From contig JACRCN010000004.1 of assembly GCA_016219005.1 (NCBI GenBank), positions 107,054 to 171,053 of the forward strand: a stretch of DNA of 64,000 bases, in the 5' to 3' direction. Of this stretch, positions 18,541-27,612 are shown piece by piece. Position 1 is the stretch's first letter. Every line of letters begins with the position of its first letter. The translations under genes were made by a program, and so were the position numbers. Origin of the DNA: Deltaproteobacteria bacterium. Lineage in GTDB: Bacteria; Desulfobacterota; Desulfobacteria; Desulfobacterales; SpSt-501. Below the pieces are notes generated by a model. The model was given only the letters and a program-made list of their open reading frames with translations. It did no database searches and had not been told where the DNA came from.

Positions 18541-19803
18541 ATGGAAAATGTCGTGATCTTGAGCGCGGTACGAACTCCGATTGGCGCCTACGGGGGGGCT
18601 TTGAGGGACATCCCCGCCTATCGCCTTGGTGCCGTAGTGCTGAACGAAGCAGCCAGACGCGCCGGGATCGAGCCGGAGCAGGTCGATGATGTTATCATGG
18701 GGGTAGCCTACCAGAACGGCGAAAACGTAAATGCGGCACGAATGGCTCTGCTCGAGGCGGACTGGCCTGACACAATACCGGGAGTTGTGCTGGACCGCCG
18801 CTGCTGCTCCGGGATCGATTCCCTGTTTTTCGGGGCGATGAAGATCCAGACCGGCAACGCAGAGATCGTCATGACTGGCGGCATGGAATCGATGAGCCAA
18901 GCGGAGCTTTACATCCCCGGTGACATCAAATGGGGGTTGGGGGGCCGCAGCCACGAGAAGCACGGCTTCATGCCGAAGGGGCACGGAGCGCTCGCGATAT
19001 GGGGGATCCCGCTTTACGACCGCATCCAGCGGGGACGGGTCATGAGCCAGCCCATAAGGCGCTACGGGGAGCTCAACTCCATGATGTCCTGGGCCGAAAC
19101 CGCCGCCAAGCGTGAGGGGATCACCCGCGTAGAAGCCGACCGCTGGGCCCTGCGGAGCCACCAGCGGGCGGTCGCAGCTTGGGAGTCCGGGATCTTCCCG
19201 GAGGAAGTGGTCCCAGTCCGAGTGCCCCAGGACAGGGGCAACGAAGTCGTTGTCGATCGCGACGAAGGCCCCCGAAACGATACCAGCATGGACAAGCTAT
19301 CAAAGCTTAGGCCGGTATATCCCGATGGGGTCTGTACGGCTGGGAATTCCTCCTCCGAAAACGACGGGGCGTCGGTGGTCGTATTGGCCTCTGAGCGAAA
19401 GGCGCGCGCGCTGGGGAAGAAACCGCTAGGCTACTATCGCTGCTGTGCCGTGGCGGCGACTAACCCGGTTCTGACCTATCCCGCGGTACCCGATTCCGTC
19501 AGCAAGGCGCTTGGCAAACTCGACCTGAACATAGACCAGATAGACCTGATTGAGATCCAGGAGGCTTTTGCGGTCCAAACGCTGGCGGATGCCAAATTGA
19601 TGGGGGTGTGGGGGACGGCTTTGGAGCAGAAGGTGAACGTGAACGGTTCGGGGATTTCTCTTGGACACCCGGTCGGAGCGACCGGCGCGATTCGCCTGAC
19701 GACTCTGTTGCACGAGATGCGCCGCAGGGATGTGCGCTTCGGCCTCGAAACTATTTGCGGCGGTGGCGGGCACGGGATTTGTCTTGTAGTTGAACGTAAA
19801 TAG
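18541..19803 (+). CDS. Thiolase / acetyl-CoA acetyltransferase family
   Basis: VVILSAVRTPIGAYGGALRDIPAYRLG, RRCCSG active-site region, GHPVGATGAIR, CGGGGHG. Confidence 0.9.
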   Translation: MENVVILSAVRTPIGAYGGALRDIPAYRLGAVVLNEAARRAGIEPEQVDDVIMGVAYQNGENVNAARMALLEADWPDTIPGVVLDRRCCSGIDSLFFGAMKIQTGNAEIVMTGGMESMSQAELYIPGDIKWGLGGRSHEKHGFMPKGHGALAIWGIPLYDRIQRGRVMSQPIRRYGELNSMMSWAETAAKREGITRVEADRWALRSHQRAVAAWESGIFPEEVVPVRVPQDRGNEVVVDRDEGPRNDTSMDKLSKLRPVYPDGVCTAGNSSSENDGASVVVLASERKARALGKKPLGYYRCCAVAATNPVLTYPAVPDSVSKALGKLDLNIDQIDLIEIQEAFAVQTLADAKLMGVWGTALEQKVNVNGSGISLGHPVGATGAIRLTTLLHEMRRRDVRFGLETICGGGGHGICLVVERK

Positions 19804-19955
19804 AACGCCTGAATTCATTATTCCCGTCAGGACGCACTATGTAACGTTTCTCACAAGATGATCGAGAAAGTTGCCGTGGATGGAAGGATAGACATAAAAG
19901 GAGAATTGAATGCCGATCCGGTAGTGACCTCAGTGCATAGGCTCCAACAGGGGGT

Positions 19956-19986
19956 AAAATGATGCCCCGATGGTTCGGGGCATCAT
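19956..19986 (-). terminator. Strong hairpin, possible terminator of the downstream-oriented ASST-like gene
   Basis: atgatgccccg-ATGGTT-cggggcatcat perfect 11-bp stem; TTTT follows on the minus strand. Confidence 0.55.
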
Positions 19987-20014
19987 TCAGAACGAGAAGC
20001 AGGTATAGAGAGTA

Positions 20015-21391
20015 TTACCTCTTGGCGTATTCCTTGAAGAAATGCGGGCAGCCCTCCACAAACGGAACTTTCTTGCTCAGGTCTTTTCCTTTTAGCCCCG
20101 GATAGTCGGCGCCGTAACGATATGCGCGGTGGACCATGTTCAGCATGGCGTTCATGTGGTCTTTAAGAGGGAATGCATCATCTTCTGAGACCACGCACTT
20201 GGCCTTGCCGGCGAAGACCGGGTTCACAAAATCCCAGACCACTTTTTTATCAGGAGTCACCTCGAAAATGTGTCCACCGTGTGTGGAGATGATCAGGGTG
20301 TTGCCGTTTGGCAGCCGCTGGACAGCGCCCTGGCGGTAGGAATAAAAACTGGCGGAATGCTTTGTCTCGTATTCCCACACGATCTCATTGGTTTTCGGGT
20401 TCACTTCGACTGCGGCGGAGCGGTTGCCCTCCGGACGTTCGGAGCCGTTGTCGAAAAGCAGGATGTTGCCGTTTTCCAGAAGTGACGGGTTGTGGGTTCC
20501 GAATACCTTCTGGTCCCCGTTGTCATACCAGGAAGGAGCCTTCCCAGCACCGTAGACCGAGGGGTTGCCCCATCGATACTCGATCTCGCCGGTCTTGTGA
20601 TTGACCAGGTAGAATTCCGCGAAATTGCGGGAGTTGAGAAGCACCTGGTCGGTCTTGGGCAGGTACCATACCGTGTTGAAGTGCGACCAGTCCCAGTTCG
20701 GATAGACGTTACCCACCGGTTCGGGCAGCTTGTAGTTGATATCGAGTTTTTTGGGGCCTTTGCCGATGTGGTCCCATGCGTGCCATTCCCACACCGTCTT
20801 GCCGTCCTTGTCGACTTCACGGACAAAGTCGACCCAGAAGCCGTCATGAGGTGTCCCCTTCGCCATCACGGGCTTGTCAGGGAGTGTTTGGGGGTTGCGC
20901 CCTTTGGCAATGCCTTCCTCCCGGCTCTTGTACTCCCATCCCAGGATCATGGTGTTGCCGTTGGGCATGCGGTCGAAGGTGTGATGTTGCACTTCCTTTC
21001 CGGGAATGAACATCTTGTATTCCCATACCTTCTTGCCGCTCCAGTCGAATTCCTCGATGATCCCGCCGGCTCCGCCGAAGGCGCAATAACCGAGTTCATT
21101 CTTCCGCGGGATTACCCCGGCTCGCAGAAGATTCCCGTTGGGCAACAACACGGAATGGAGACCAGGCGTGTATTCACTTTCCCAGCTGTGGACGATGTTG
21201 CCCTCCATGTCGATCAGGTAAGTAATTTTGCTGCTGACCGTCGGGCTGAAAAGGGTATAGCCTGCAAAGGCTTTTTCCTTGTCATACGCCAGCACCCCCG
21301 TGGGGCCGACAGTGGCCTCGTAAGCATGTGCGGGTATAAGACAACCGGTGGCCAGAATCAGTGCAAGACACAAACTCCATGTTCTCCTCAT
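20015..21391 (-). CDS. Exported arylsulfotransferase (ASST)-like beta-propeller protein
   Basis: Signal peptide; repeated LPNGNLL / MPNGNTMI / LENGNILLFDNG / LPNGNTLII blade motifs; start at ATG 21391. Confidence 0.75.
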   Translation of the reverse strand: MRRTWSLCLALILATGCLIPAHAYEATVGPTGVLAYDKEKAFAGYTLFSPTVSSKITYLIDMEGNIVHSWESEYTPGLHSVLLPNGNLLRAGVIPRKNELGYCAFGGAGGIIEEFDWSGKKVWEYKMFIPGKEVQHHTFDRMPNGNTMILGWEYKSREEGIAKGRNPQTLPDKPVMAKGTPHDGFWVDFVREVDKDGKTVWEWHAWDHIGKGPKKLDINYKLPEPVGNVYPNWDWSHFNTVWYLPKTDQVLLNSRNFAEFYLVNHKTGEIEYRWGNPSVYGAGKAPSWYDNGDQKVFGTHNPSLLENGNILLFDNGSERPEGNRSAAVEVNPKTNEIVWEYETKHSASFYSYRQGAVQRLPNGNTLIISTHGGHIFEVTPDKKVVWDFVNPVFAGKAKCVVSEDDAFPLKDHMNAMLNMVHRAYRYGADYPGLKGKDLSKKVPFVEGCPHFFKEYAKR

Positions 21392-21493
21392 GTTCTCTCC
21401 TTTCGTCGCTGATCGCAGTAGTTGGCCATGATTAGCTCTCCATTTATCCTCGTCGCTCGAAACCCGTAATCCGATGATACCCGACCCCCTTTG

Positions 21494-21509
21494 AGCAAAA
21501 CCTGTGCCC
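21494..21509 (-). promoter_or_regulatory. Putative sigma-54 promoter (-24/-12)
   Basis: Minus strand GGGCACAGGTTTTGCT versus consensus TGGCACGN4TTGCW; exact GG-N10-GC spacing. Confidence 0.65.
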
Positions 21510-21657
21510 TTTTTGCCGAAGGCAGCACGGCATTTTCGATAGATGGGGGGCATTCCCCCGGATGATAAAATAGGGTGTGATTCTATGACATTAGGCAGTG
21601 GATGTGGGCTGCAGTTGAGCTACAGCATCGTGTTGCGAATGGCCTATACGGAAAGGG

Positions 21658-21707
21658 TGTGCGGTTTGCCGCACAACGCAAGGAAGGGGCGTGCAGAAAT
21701 CTGCTCA
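21658..21707 (-). promoter_or_regulatory. Putative tandem enhancer (UAS) palindromes for the sigma-54 regulator
   Basis: TGTGCG-N6-CGCACA (21658-21675) and degenerate CGTGCA-N6-TGCTCA (21690-21707). Confidence 0.5.
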
Positions 21708-21725
21708 CAAGGGTTCAGGCGATGG

Positions 21726-23081
21726 TCATTCCAAGCCGTAGGCAGCCATTTTGTCGTAAAGCGTCCGCCGGGCGATGCCTAACCGCTTGGCAGCTAAGGT
21801 GCGATTGTCGCCAGACTCTTCGAGGGCTTGCCGAATGGCTGACTTTTCAGCATCTTCAACTACTTCTTTCAGCGAAAGGGCGGACAGTTCCTTTTCAAAA
21901 TCAACAGCAATTTTGGATGTGGGTTGAAAACATAACAGGTCCCCTGTGATGGTGTTGCCGTCAGCCAGCAGGACCGCCCGCTCTAAAGTGTTTTCGAGTT
22001 CCCGGATGTTACCTTTCCATGGCAGACCCATAAGCGCCCGCATAACCCCCGGGTCGATGCGCGTCACATTTTTTTTGTATCGCTTGTTGAATATACTGAC
22101 GAATTGACCGACAAATTTCGGCAAATCTTCCAATCGCTCCCGCAAGGGGGGCATAGGGAGGGGAATGACGGCCAGCCGGAAGTAAAGATCCTCCCGGAAA
22201 CGGCCCTGTTTGGTTTCCTGGTCAAGATTTCGGCTTGTAGCCGAAATAAACCGCGTGTCGATGCGAACCGACTGGTTCCCACCAACGGGTTTTATCTCCT
22301 GTTCCTGGATCGCTCTCAGCAGCTTCACTTGGGTGCTCGGAGGGATTTCCCCTATTTCGTCCAAGAACGCAGTACCCCCCTGGGCTTCTTCCAGCAAGCC
22401 GCGTTTGGCGGATATCGCGCCGGTGAAAGCTCCCTTGACGTGACCGAACAATTCACTTTCCAGAAGTGTTTCGGCCAAGGCCGCGCAGTCGATCGTTACA
22501 AACGGCTTATCACGACGCATGCTCTTTTCGTGGATGCGCCGGGCAAAAACCGATTTGCCGGTTCCGGTCTCGCCCAGCAGCAACACCGGAGCGTCGGAGC
22601 CGGCTACCTTTTCGATGGTCATCAGGACATCCCTGATTTTGCGGCTGTGGCCGATGACCATGCTGCCTTCCTGGTCGGCCGCATCGCCTTTTTGCGCAAG
22701 ACGTCGGTGCATCTGGCCGCTTTCTATGGCCCGACGCAGCAGGAGGCCAAGCGATTTCGGGTTAAACGGCTTGGTAACGTAGTGAAAAGCGCCGATCTGG
22801 ATAGCTTCGACCGCGCTTTCAATTGTGCCCACTCCAGTCATAAGGATTATTGGGAGTAGGGGGTCGTTCTGCCGAATCTCTTTGAGAAGATCCAGGCCGC
22901 TCATGCCCTGGGGCATGGCCATGTCGGTGACGACCGCATCGAACTGCGTCTGTGCGATCAGGTTCAGGCCGGCTTCGGCAGATTCGGCGGTCTGCACCTC
23001 AAGGTTTTCATATGAAAAATAGCTGTCAAGAACTCTAAGAAATTCAGGTTCGTCGTCGATAATGAGAATTTTGGGTTTCAT
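21726..23081 (-). CDS. Sigma-54-dependent response regulator (receiver-AAA+-Fis HTH)
   Basis: ILIIDDEPEF receiver, GETGTGKSVFARRIHEKS, ESELFGHVKGAFTGA, C-terminal Fis-type HTH. Confidence 0.95.
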   Translation of the reverse strand: MKPKILIIDDEPEFLRVLDSYFSYENLEVQTAESAEAGLNLIAQTQFDAVVTDMAMPQGMSGLDLLKEIRQNDPLLPIILMTGVGTIESAVEAIQIGAFHYVTKPFNPKSLGLLLRRAIESGQMHRRLAQKGDAADQEGSMVIGHSRKIRDVLMTIEKVAGSDAPVLLLGETGTGKSVFARRIHEKSMRRDKPFVTIDCAALAETLLESELFGHVKGAFTGAISAKRGLLEEAQGGTAFLDEIGEIPPSTQVKLLRAIQEQEIKPVGGNQSVRIDTRFISATSRNLDQETKQGRFREDLYFRLAVIPLPMPPLRERLEDLPKFVGQFVSIFNKRYKKNVTRIDPGVMRALMGLPWKGNIRELENTLERAVLLADGNTITGDLLCFQPTSKIAVDFEKELSALSLKEVVEDAEKSAIRQALEESGDNRTLAAKRLGIARRTLYDKMAAYGLE

Positions 23082-25075
23082 ACAATCGCTTTCGTTGGCT
23101 CGGCGTGATCCGCCTCTGTTGGAGAATGCCGAAGTGCGCGCAGAGGCAATTCGATGAGAATCTGAGTTCCTTTTCCGGATTCGGATTCAGCAAAAATGAT
23201 GCCATTGTGGCGTTCGATAATGCGCCGGGAGATGAACAGTCCCAGCCCGAACCCTTCTTTCTTGCCGTAGTTAAAGAACGGTTCGAAGACCTCGTTTAGA
23301 TACTCTCTGGGGATGCCCTTGCCGTTGTCTTCGATGCGCAGGCAGGTGGCGGACTCGCCGGAAGGTGTGCAATAGGTGATGCGGATTCTGCCCTTGGGGC
23401 GATCCTGCAAGGCTGCTTGGGCATTGAGCAGCACGTTAACCATCACGTGCTGGAGAAGATGGCTGTCCCCCCAAATCCGTATATGATTCGGCGGCGGTTG
23501 GTGTTCGATCTCGATCCCCTTGAGTTGCACGGCCAACATGGAGGTGGTCAGCAGAACGAGTTCGTGCAGGTCCACCTCGGACATTTCCGGGTTTTTCGGT
23601 TTGGCCACCGACAGCAGATCCTGGGTGATTCTTCCCGCCCGAACGATGTTGCGGCGGATGGACTCAAGGAATTCCCGAGCCTCTTCGGTAAACCACCCGC
23701 GGGCCAGGATAAGCTCGATGTTGGCCTGCACAATGCCGATCGGGTTGTTGATTTCATGGGCTACACCCGCGGCCATTTGGCCGATGGTGGCCAAGCGGTC
23801 CGCCTGTACCAGTTCTCGTTCGATCCGATTTCGCTCAGTAACATCGCGGGCAAAACAGCAGATTAGGGGCCCGTCGGTATGCTCGGAAAGAATACGGGTG
23901 GCTGCCACATCCATTTCCCTGGTGTGACCCGGCGCATCGACGAATCGAAACTCCCTGGTGCTGCTGTTTTGCGGATTGAGGACAGACTTTAAGAATTCTA
24001 AAAAGCCTTCCTGTTGTTCCGACACGATCAGGTCGACCAGATTCGCTGCGCACCGGTCCATGCTGTCCGATGGCGGCAGAATGCTATTGGCCTTCTTGTT
24101 GGCGTGTTTTATCTGTCCTTTTATATCGACCACAAAAATCATATCGGGTGATGATTCGATCAGGTTCCGATATTTCAACTCCGAAGCGCCCAAGTCTCTG
24201 GTAACTCGACGTATTCGAGATTTGAGATGGTAGTTCCAGAGTAGAAATGTGAAAAGTACGGCAAGAAACACGCCGGCTATGAGCAGGATGGCCTGCGAGT
24301 ATCTTTGCAGCGTGGACGGCTGCAGCGCTACCCCATACCATTTGTCCCTGATTTTCGCGATCACGCCGTCACGATCCAATTTTGCCACTGCAGCGGTAAG
24401 GTGGGCGTGCAACTCAACGCTGTCCGGCCTCAGCTCTAAAGCCAGTGGGGTAGTCTGGAGTACCACTCCCACCCGAATGATGTTCTCAAGTTTTTCCTTT
24501 TGAATGATGTACATCGCAGTTATCTCGGATGGCGATAGAAAGGCGTCAACATCGCCGTTGTTCAGCAATTTGAGCGCTTCCTCCGGCGTGCGCATGACAA
24601 AGATATCTTGTGGTTGGACATTTGCTACGAAAGGCCCAAAATCGTCCCCCATGATGACGGCAACTTTTTTGTTGAGCAAATCATCGTTGCAGACAATTGT
24701 CTTGCAGGATGCGTTGACAAAGAGCCGCCTTTGGATTTCCAGGTGCACAGGAATATAAAGTCCTCTCCGACCAGGACCGGAAGGGATCATTCCAAAAGCC
24801 ATCACGTCGATGTTTCCCTGCTCGAGGAGTTCTCTCCTATGGCTAATGTCGGCGGAAGGGATGAACTGAAATTCATAAGGCGCTATCTTTTCGATTACTT
24901 TCAACAAGTCAACGGCCACACCACGGATTTGTGGCTTGCTGCCGGAATCTTTATAGAAACAGAAAGGGGGCGAGAATGGGCGAACTCCCACTCTGACGGT
25001 TTTTTGGGGGGCCGCCAAGGCTGCCAAGGGCTGCAACAGTACAAGGAGGGTGATGAAGAAGAGTAATTTTCGCAT
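23078..25075 (-). CDS. Sensor histidine kinase with periplasmic SBP_bac_3-type domain and PAS
   Basis: Signal peptide, VRVGVRPFSPPFCFYKD solute-binding fold, TM, PAS, GVAHEINNPIG H-box, HATPase; 4-bp overlap with regulator. Confidence 0.92.
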   Translation of the reverse strand: MRKLLFFITLLVLLQPLAALAAPQKTVRVGVRPFSPPFCFYKDSGSKPQIRGVAVDLLKVIEKIAPYEFQFIPSADISHRRELLEQGNIDVMAFGMIPSGPGRRGLYIPVHLEIQRRLFVNASCKTIVCNDDLLNKKVAVIMGDDFGPFVANVQPQDIFVMRTPEEALKLLNNGDVDAFLSPSEITAMYIIQKEKLENIIRVGVVLQTTPLALELRPDSVELHAHLTAAVAKLDRDGVIAKIRDKWYGVALQPSTLQRYSQAILLIAGVFLAVLFTFLLWNYHLKSRIRRVTRDLGASELKYRNLIESSPDMIFVVDIKGQIKHANKKANSILPPSDSMDRCAANLVDLIVSEQQEGFLEFLKSVLNPQNSSTREFRFVDAPGHTREMDVAATRILSEHTDGPLICCFARDVTERNRIERELVQADRLATIGQMAAGVAHEINNPIGIVQANIELILARGWFTEEAREFLESIRRNIVRAGRITQDLLSVAKPKNPEMSEVDLHELVLLTTSMLAVQLKGIEIEHQPPPNHIRIWGDSHLLQHVMVNVLLNAQAALQDRPKGRIRITYCTPSGESATCLRIEDNGKGIPREYLNEVFEPFFNYGKKEGFGLGLFISRRIIERHNGIIFAESESGKGTQILIELPLRALRHSPTEADHAEPTKAIV

Positions 25076-25173
25076 GCCGCGATTTTATCCTACATGTTCT
25101 TCCCTGTCCACCGAGGCCATGGCGAATTTGAAAGGAGAGACCACCCCAGTCTGAGGCGTTCGGCAAATTCGCC

Positions 25174-26562
25174 TCATTTTGATGTGATTTCAAACGAATG
25201 CAGAATATTCTCCCCTCCCCCCGCAGACCGTGGTTCGATAAAAGATACCTTCAGGGCTTTTTGATCAACATCCACCCACGTGTAGCCGGATGGTGTCCAG
25301 AAACGGTTGTAGCCCGTTTCCGACTCCGTAAACTTCCATGGCGCGCCGGCACTTCCCACGCAAATGTAATGGATTCCGTCGACCGCCATATCGGTGAAGA
25401 CATGATCGTGTCCGTAAAACAGAGCCTGCACCCCGTATCGTCGCATCCACTGGTGGATACCGGCCTGCTCTCCGATGTGCGCTGCCCGGCCGCCCCCGCG
25501 CCCGTAGCGGGAGTTGAGGTCATCGCCTGCCTTCCCACCGGCCGTGTGATGGATGAAGATCAGCTTCCAACGCGCCTTGGAGTTTGAAAGACGTTCCAGG
25601 AGCCAGGTTTTCTGCTGCCGGCCGAGCGTCCAATCATCCGCCTTGCCGACCGGCGAGCCATGCGCGTGATCGTTCGTTGTGTATCCCGTGACATTGAGGA
25701 TCAGAAACAGGGTGTTTCCCCAGGAGAACCCGTAGTAATCCTGGTTTTCGCTCCCACCCTCCGGGTAGGTCTCCGGGCCGGGGTTTGGCAAGAAAGTCAT
25801 ACGCGCCTTTTTAGCCCAAGCACGCTCCCGGGCGGGATGCCATCCGTTCTCGCCCTCCCAGTTGCCCAACACCGTGAAAACGGGCACGGACGCCGGAAGC
25901 CTCCCCAGTCCATTTCTCAGGTGGGAATAGAGCAGAGCGCCAAAACTTTCCTCGGCCATCGGCCCACCGTGGCTGGTGAAGGTCTGGATGTTGTCCCCCA
26001 ACATGAGCAGGAATTCGGGTTGCCTTGCACCGATGGCGGCGCATACCTGGGACAGGACCTGGGTCCGATCCTTGGTGAATGGTGTGATGTGGGCGTCGGA
26101 AATCAACGCGAATGAAAAAGGCGCAACTTCAGACCGCTGGGTGCGGAAGGAGTCTTCGACGACGCGGTGAAACTCATTCTCTTCCGCAAACCGCGCATCC
26201 AGCTGATAGCGATATAAGCGGTCAGGTTTCAAGGGAGCTATGTTCACCTCTGCAGACGTATTAGGTCCAAGCGATATTTCCGGCAGTTGCTCCCAGGTAT
26301 CTGCCGGTATGTCGTGCTTCGCCTCTTGGAAGCGGACCCGCAGGATCGTTTGTCGATCCCCCGCCACCAGATTGACCGCTATGGACGTGTGCGTTGGCTT
26401 GCTCAAGTAGGGATGCAGAAAGAGGAAGGCAGAGGTAGAGGATAGAGTTTGAGCAAATAGGGATGAGCTTTGGATGTGAAAGGCCACGACATTGATCAAA
26501 ATCGAAACGAGAACGACAGCGGCTAGCCCGGGGCTTCTATTGCAGAAAGATCGTCTCATCAT
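25174..26562 (-). CDS. Exported metallophosphoesterase (purple-acid-phosphatase-like)
   Basis: FALISDAHI, MLGDNIQTF, TVLGNWEGENG, FIHHTAGG, FYGHDHVF metal-ligand motifs. Confidence 0.85.
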   Translation of the reverse strand: MMRRSFCNRSPGLAAVVLVSILINVVAFHIQSSSLFAQTLSSTSAFLFLHPYLSKPTHTSIAVNLVAGDRQTILRVRFQEAKHDIPADTWEQLPEISLGPNTSAEVNIAPLKPDRLYRYQLDARFAEENEFHRVVEDSFRTQRSEVAPFSFALISDAHITPFTKDRTQVLSQVCAAIGARQPEFLLMLGDNIQTFTSHGGPMAEESFGALLYSHLRNGLGRLPASVPVFTVLGNWEGENGWHPARERAWAKKARMTFLPNPGPETYPEGGSENQDYYGFSWGNTLFLILNVTGYTTNDHAHGSPVGKADDWTLGRQQKTWLLERLSNSKARWKLIFIHHTAGGKAGDDLNSRYGRGGGRAAHIGEQAGIHQWMRRYGVQALFYGHDHVFTDMAVDGIHYICVGSAGAPWKFTESETGYNRFWTPSGYTWVDVDQKALKVSFIEPRSAGGGENILHSFEITSK

Positions 26563-26754
26563 TTTTACGCATCTACGGTCACTTGTGTTTTTGTCAAAAT
26601 CTGTGATCGGCCTGTAAGGATACTAAAACCATGCCATTTCTTAGATTTGGCATCCTTGTCGGGCCGACTTGGGCAAAACCTTTTGAAATGTTGTCCAAAC
26701 TCTCGCTATCCTTCTGCCGCCACTCTCTCATCATCGGGCGGGATAACTGTTTAG

Positions 26755-26792
26755 TGTGCGCCTTCCCGCTCACCTGTGAGGGAGGGCTTACA
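26755..26792 (+). promoter_or_regulatory. Putative tandem enhancer (UAS) palindromes for the sigma-54 regulator
   Basis: TGTGCG-N6-CGCTCA (26755-26772) and TGTGAG-N6-CTTACA (26775-26792). Confidence 0.5.
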
Positions 26793-26927
26793 GGCGCAAA
26801 CAGCGGTCTACGCAGAACCAGGCCCATCGATTAATCAAAATACAGCATAAAATCAGCAGGTAAAGTAAAATTCAACAAATAGAACCAGCGAGGGCATGGA
26901 TTTTGATATTATGAAAAAGAGGTGAGC

Positions 26928-26943
26928 TGGCCTGGCCTATGCT
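26928..26943 (+). promoter_or_regulatory. Putative sigma-54 promoter (-24/-12) of the 14-kb operon
   Basis: TGGCCTGGCCTATGCT, GG-N10-GC spacing. Confidence 0.5.
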
Positions 26944-27075
26944 GCAGGGGATTATAAAAACGGCCGTCAGAGCGAAAAGGACATACGACTCGATATGGCG
27001 TAACCGTTCAACCAAAAATTCATTTGATTATTTGACTTAAAGAAGAAAGCAATGCAAACGGCAATGGAGGCGATG

Positions 27076-27567
27076 ATGAAATTACAAGTGAAGGCGGTGA
27101 TGGGGTGTGTAATGATTTTGATGGTAATCCTGCCTGCCGCGCTGGTGCAGGCGGAGGATGTGATGAAGCTGGTTGTCAACCAGACCAGTTTATCCAAGGC
27201 TCAGGCCTGGGTGGATTTTCTGAAAAAGAATGAAATTTCCGTTGATCCCGTTGCACCCGCTGATTTCGGCAAAGTGAAGAGCAATTTTTTCATCACCATT
27301 GAGGGTGGCATGGACGACCCGGCCATTCAGAAGCTGGTGACCGAGGTGGTTGGATCGGCCGAGGCGGACGCCCTGTCCAAGCCCGGGGCAAAAAAAATGT
27401 TCATGAAAGAAAACGTGTGGCAGCCCGGTCAAAAGGTGCTGGTGTTTGCAGGGAGCAACGCCGATGCCGCCGCTGCGGCCCGAGTCGATAGCCGCGAGGC
27501 ATGGATGAAGCATCTCAAGGCATGGTTTGACCTGGGCGAAGGTCCTGGCGGCCTCAAGGCCTATTAA
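27076..27567 (+). CDS. Small exported hypothetical protein
   Basis: Signal peptide (MKLQVKAVMGCVMILMVILPAALVQA); SD GGAGG at 27066; no family assigned with confidence. Confidence 0.7.
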   Translation: MKLQVKAVMGCVMILMVILPAALVQAEDVMKLVVNQTSLSKAQAWVDFLKKNEISVDPVAPADFGKVKSNFFITIEGGMDDPAIQKLVTEVVGSAEADALSKPGAKKMFMKENVWQPGQKVLVFAGSNADAAAAARVDSREAWMKHLKAWFDLGEGPGGLKAY

Positions 27568-27612
27568 AGCGAATCGCCATCCCAAGAACTGGCTCTGACG
27601 GAGGATTGAGCA

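Noticed and set aside
26563-26754. Sigma-54 promoter for the metallophosphoesterase-kinase-regulator genes on the minus strand
   Set aside because: Searched for GC-N10-CC on the plus strand; no acceptable match found, so no autoregulation claimed.
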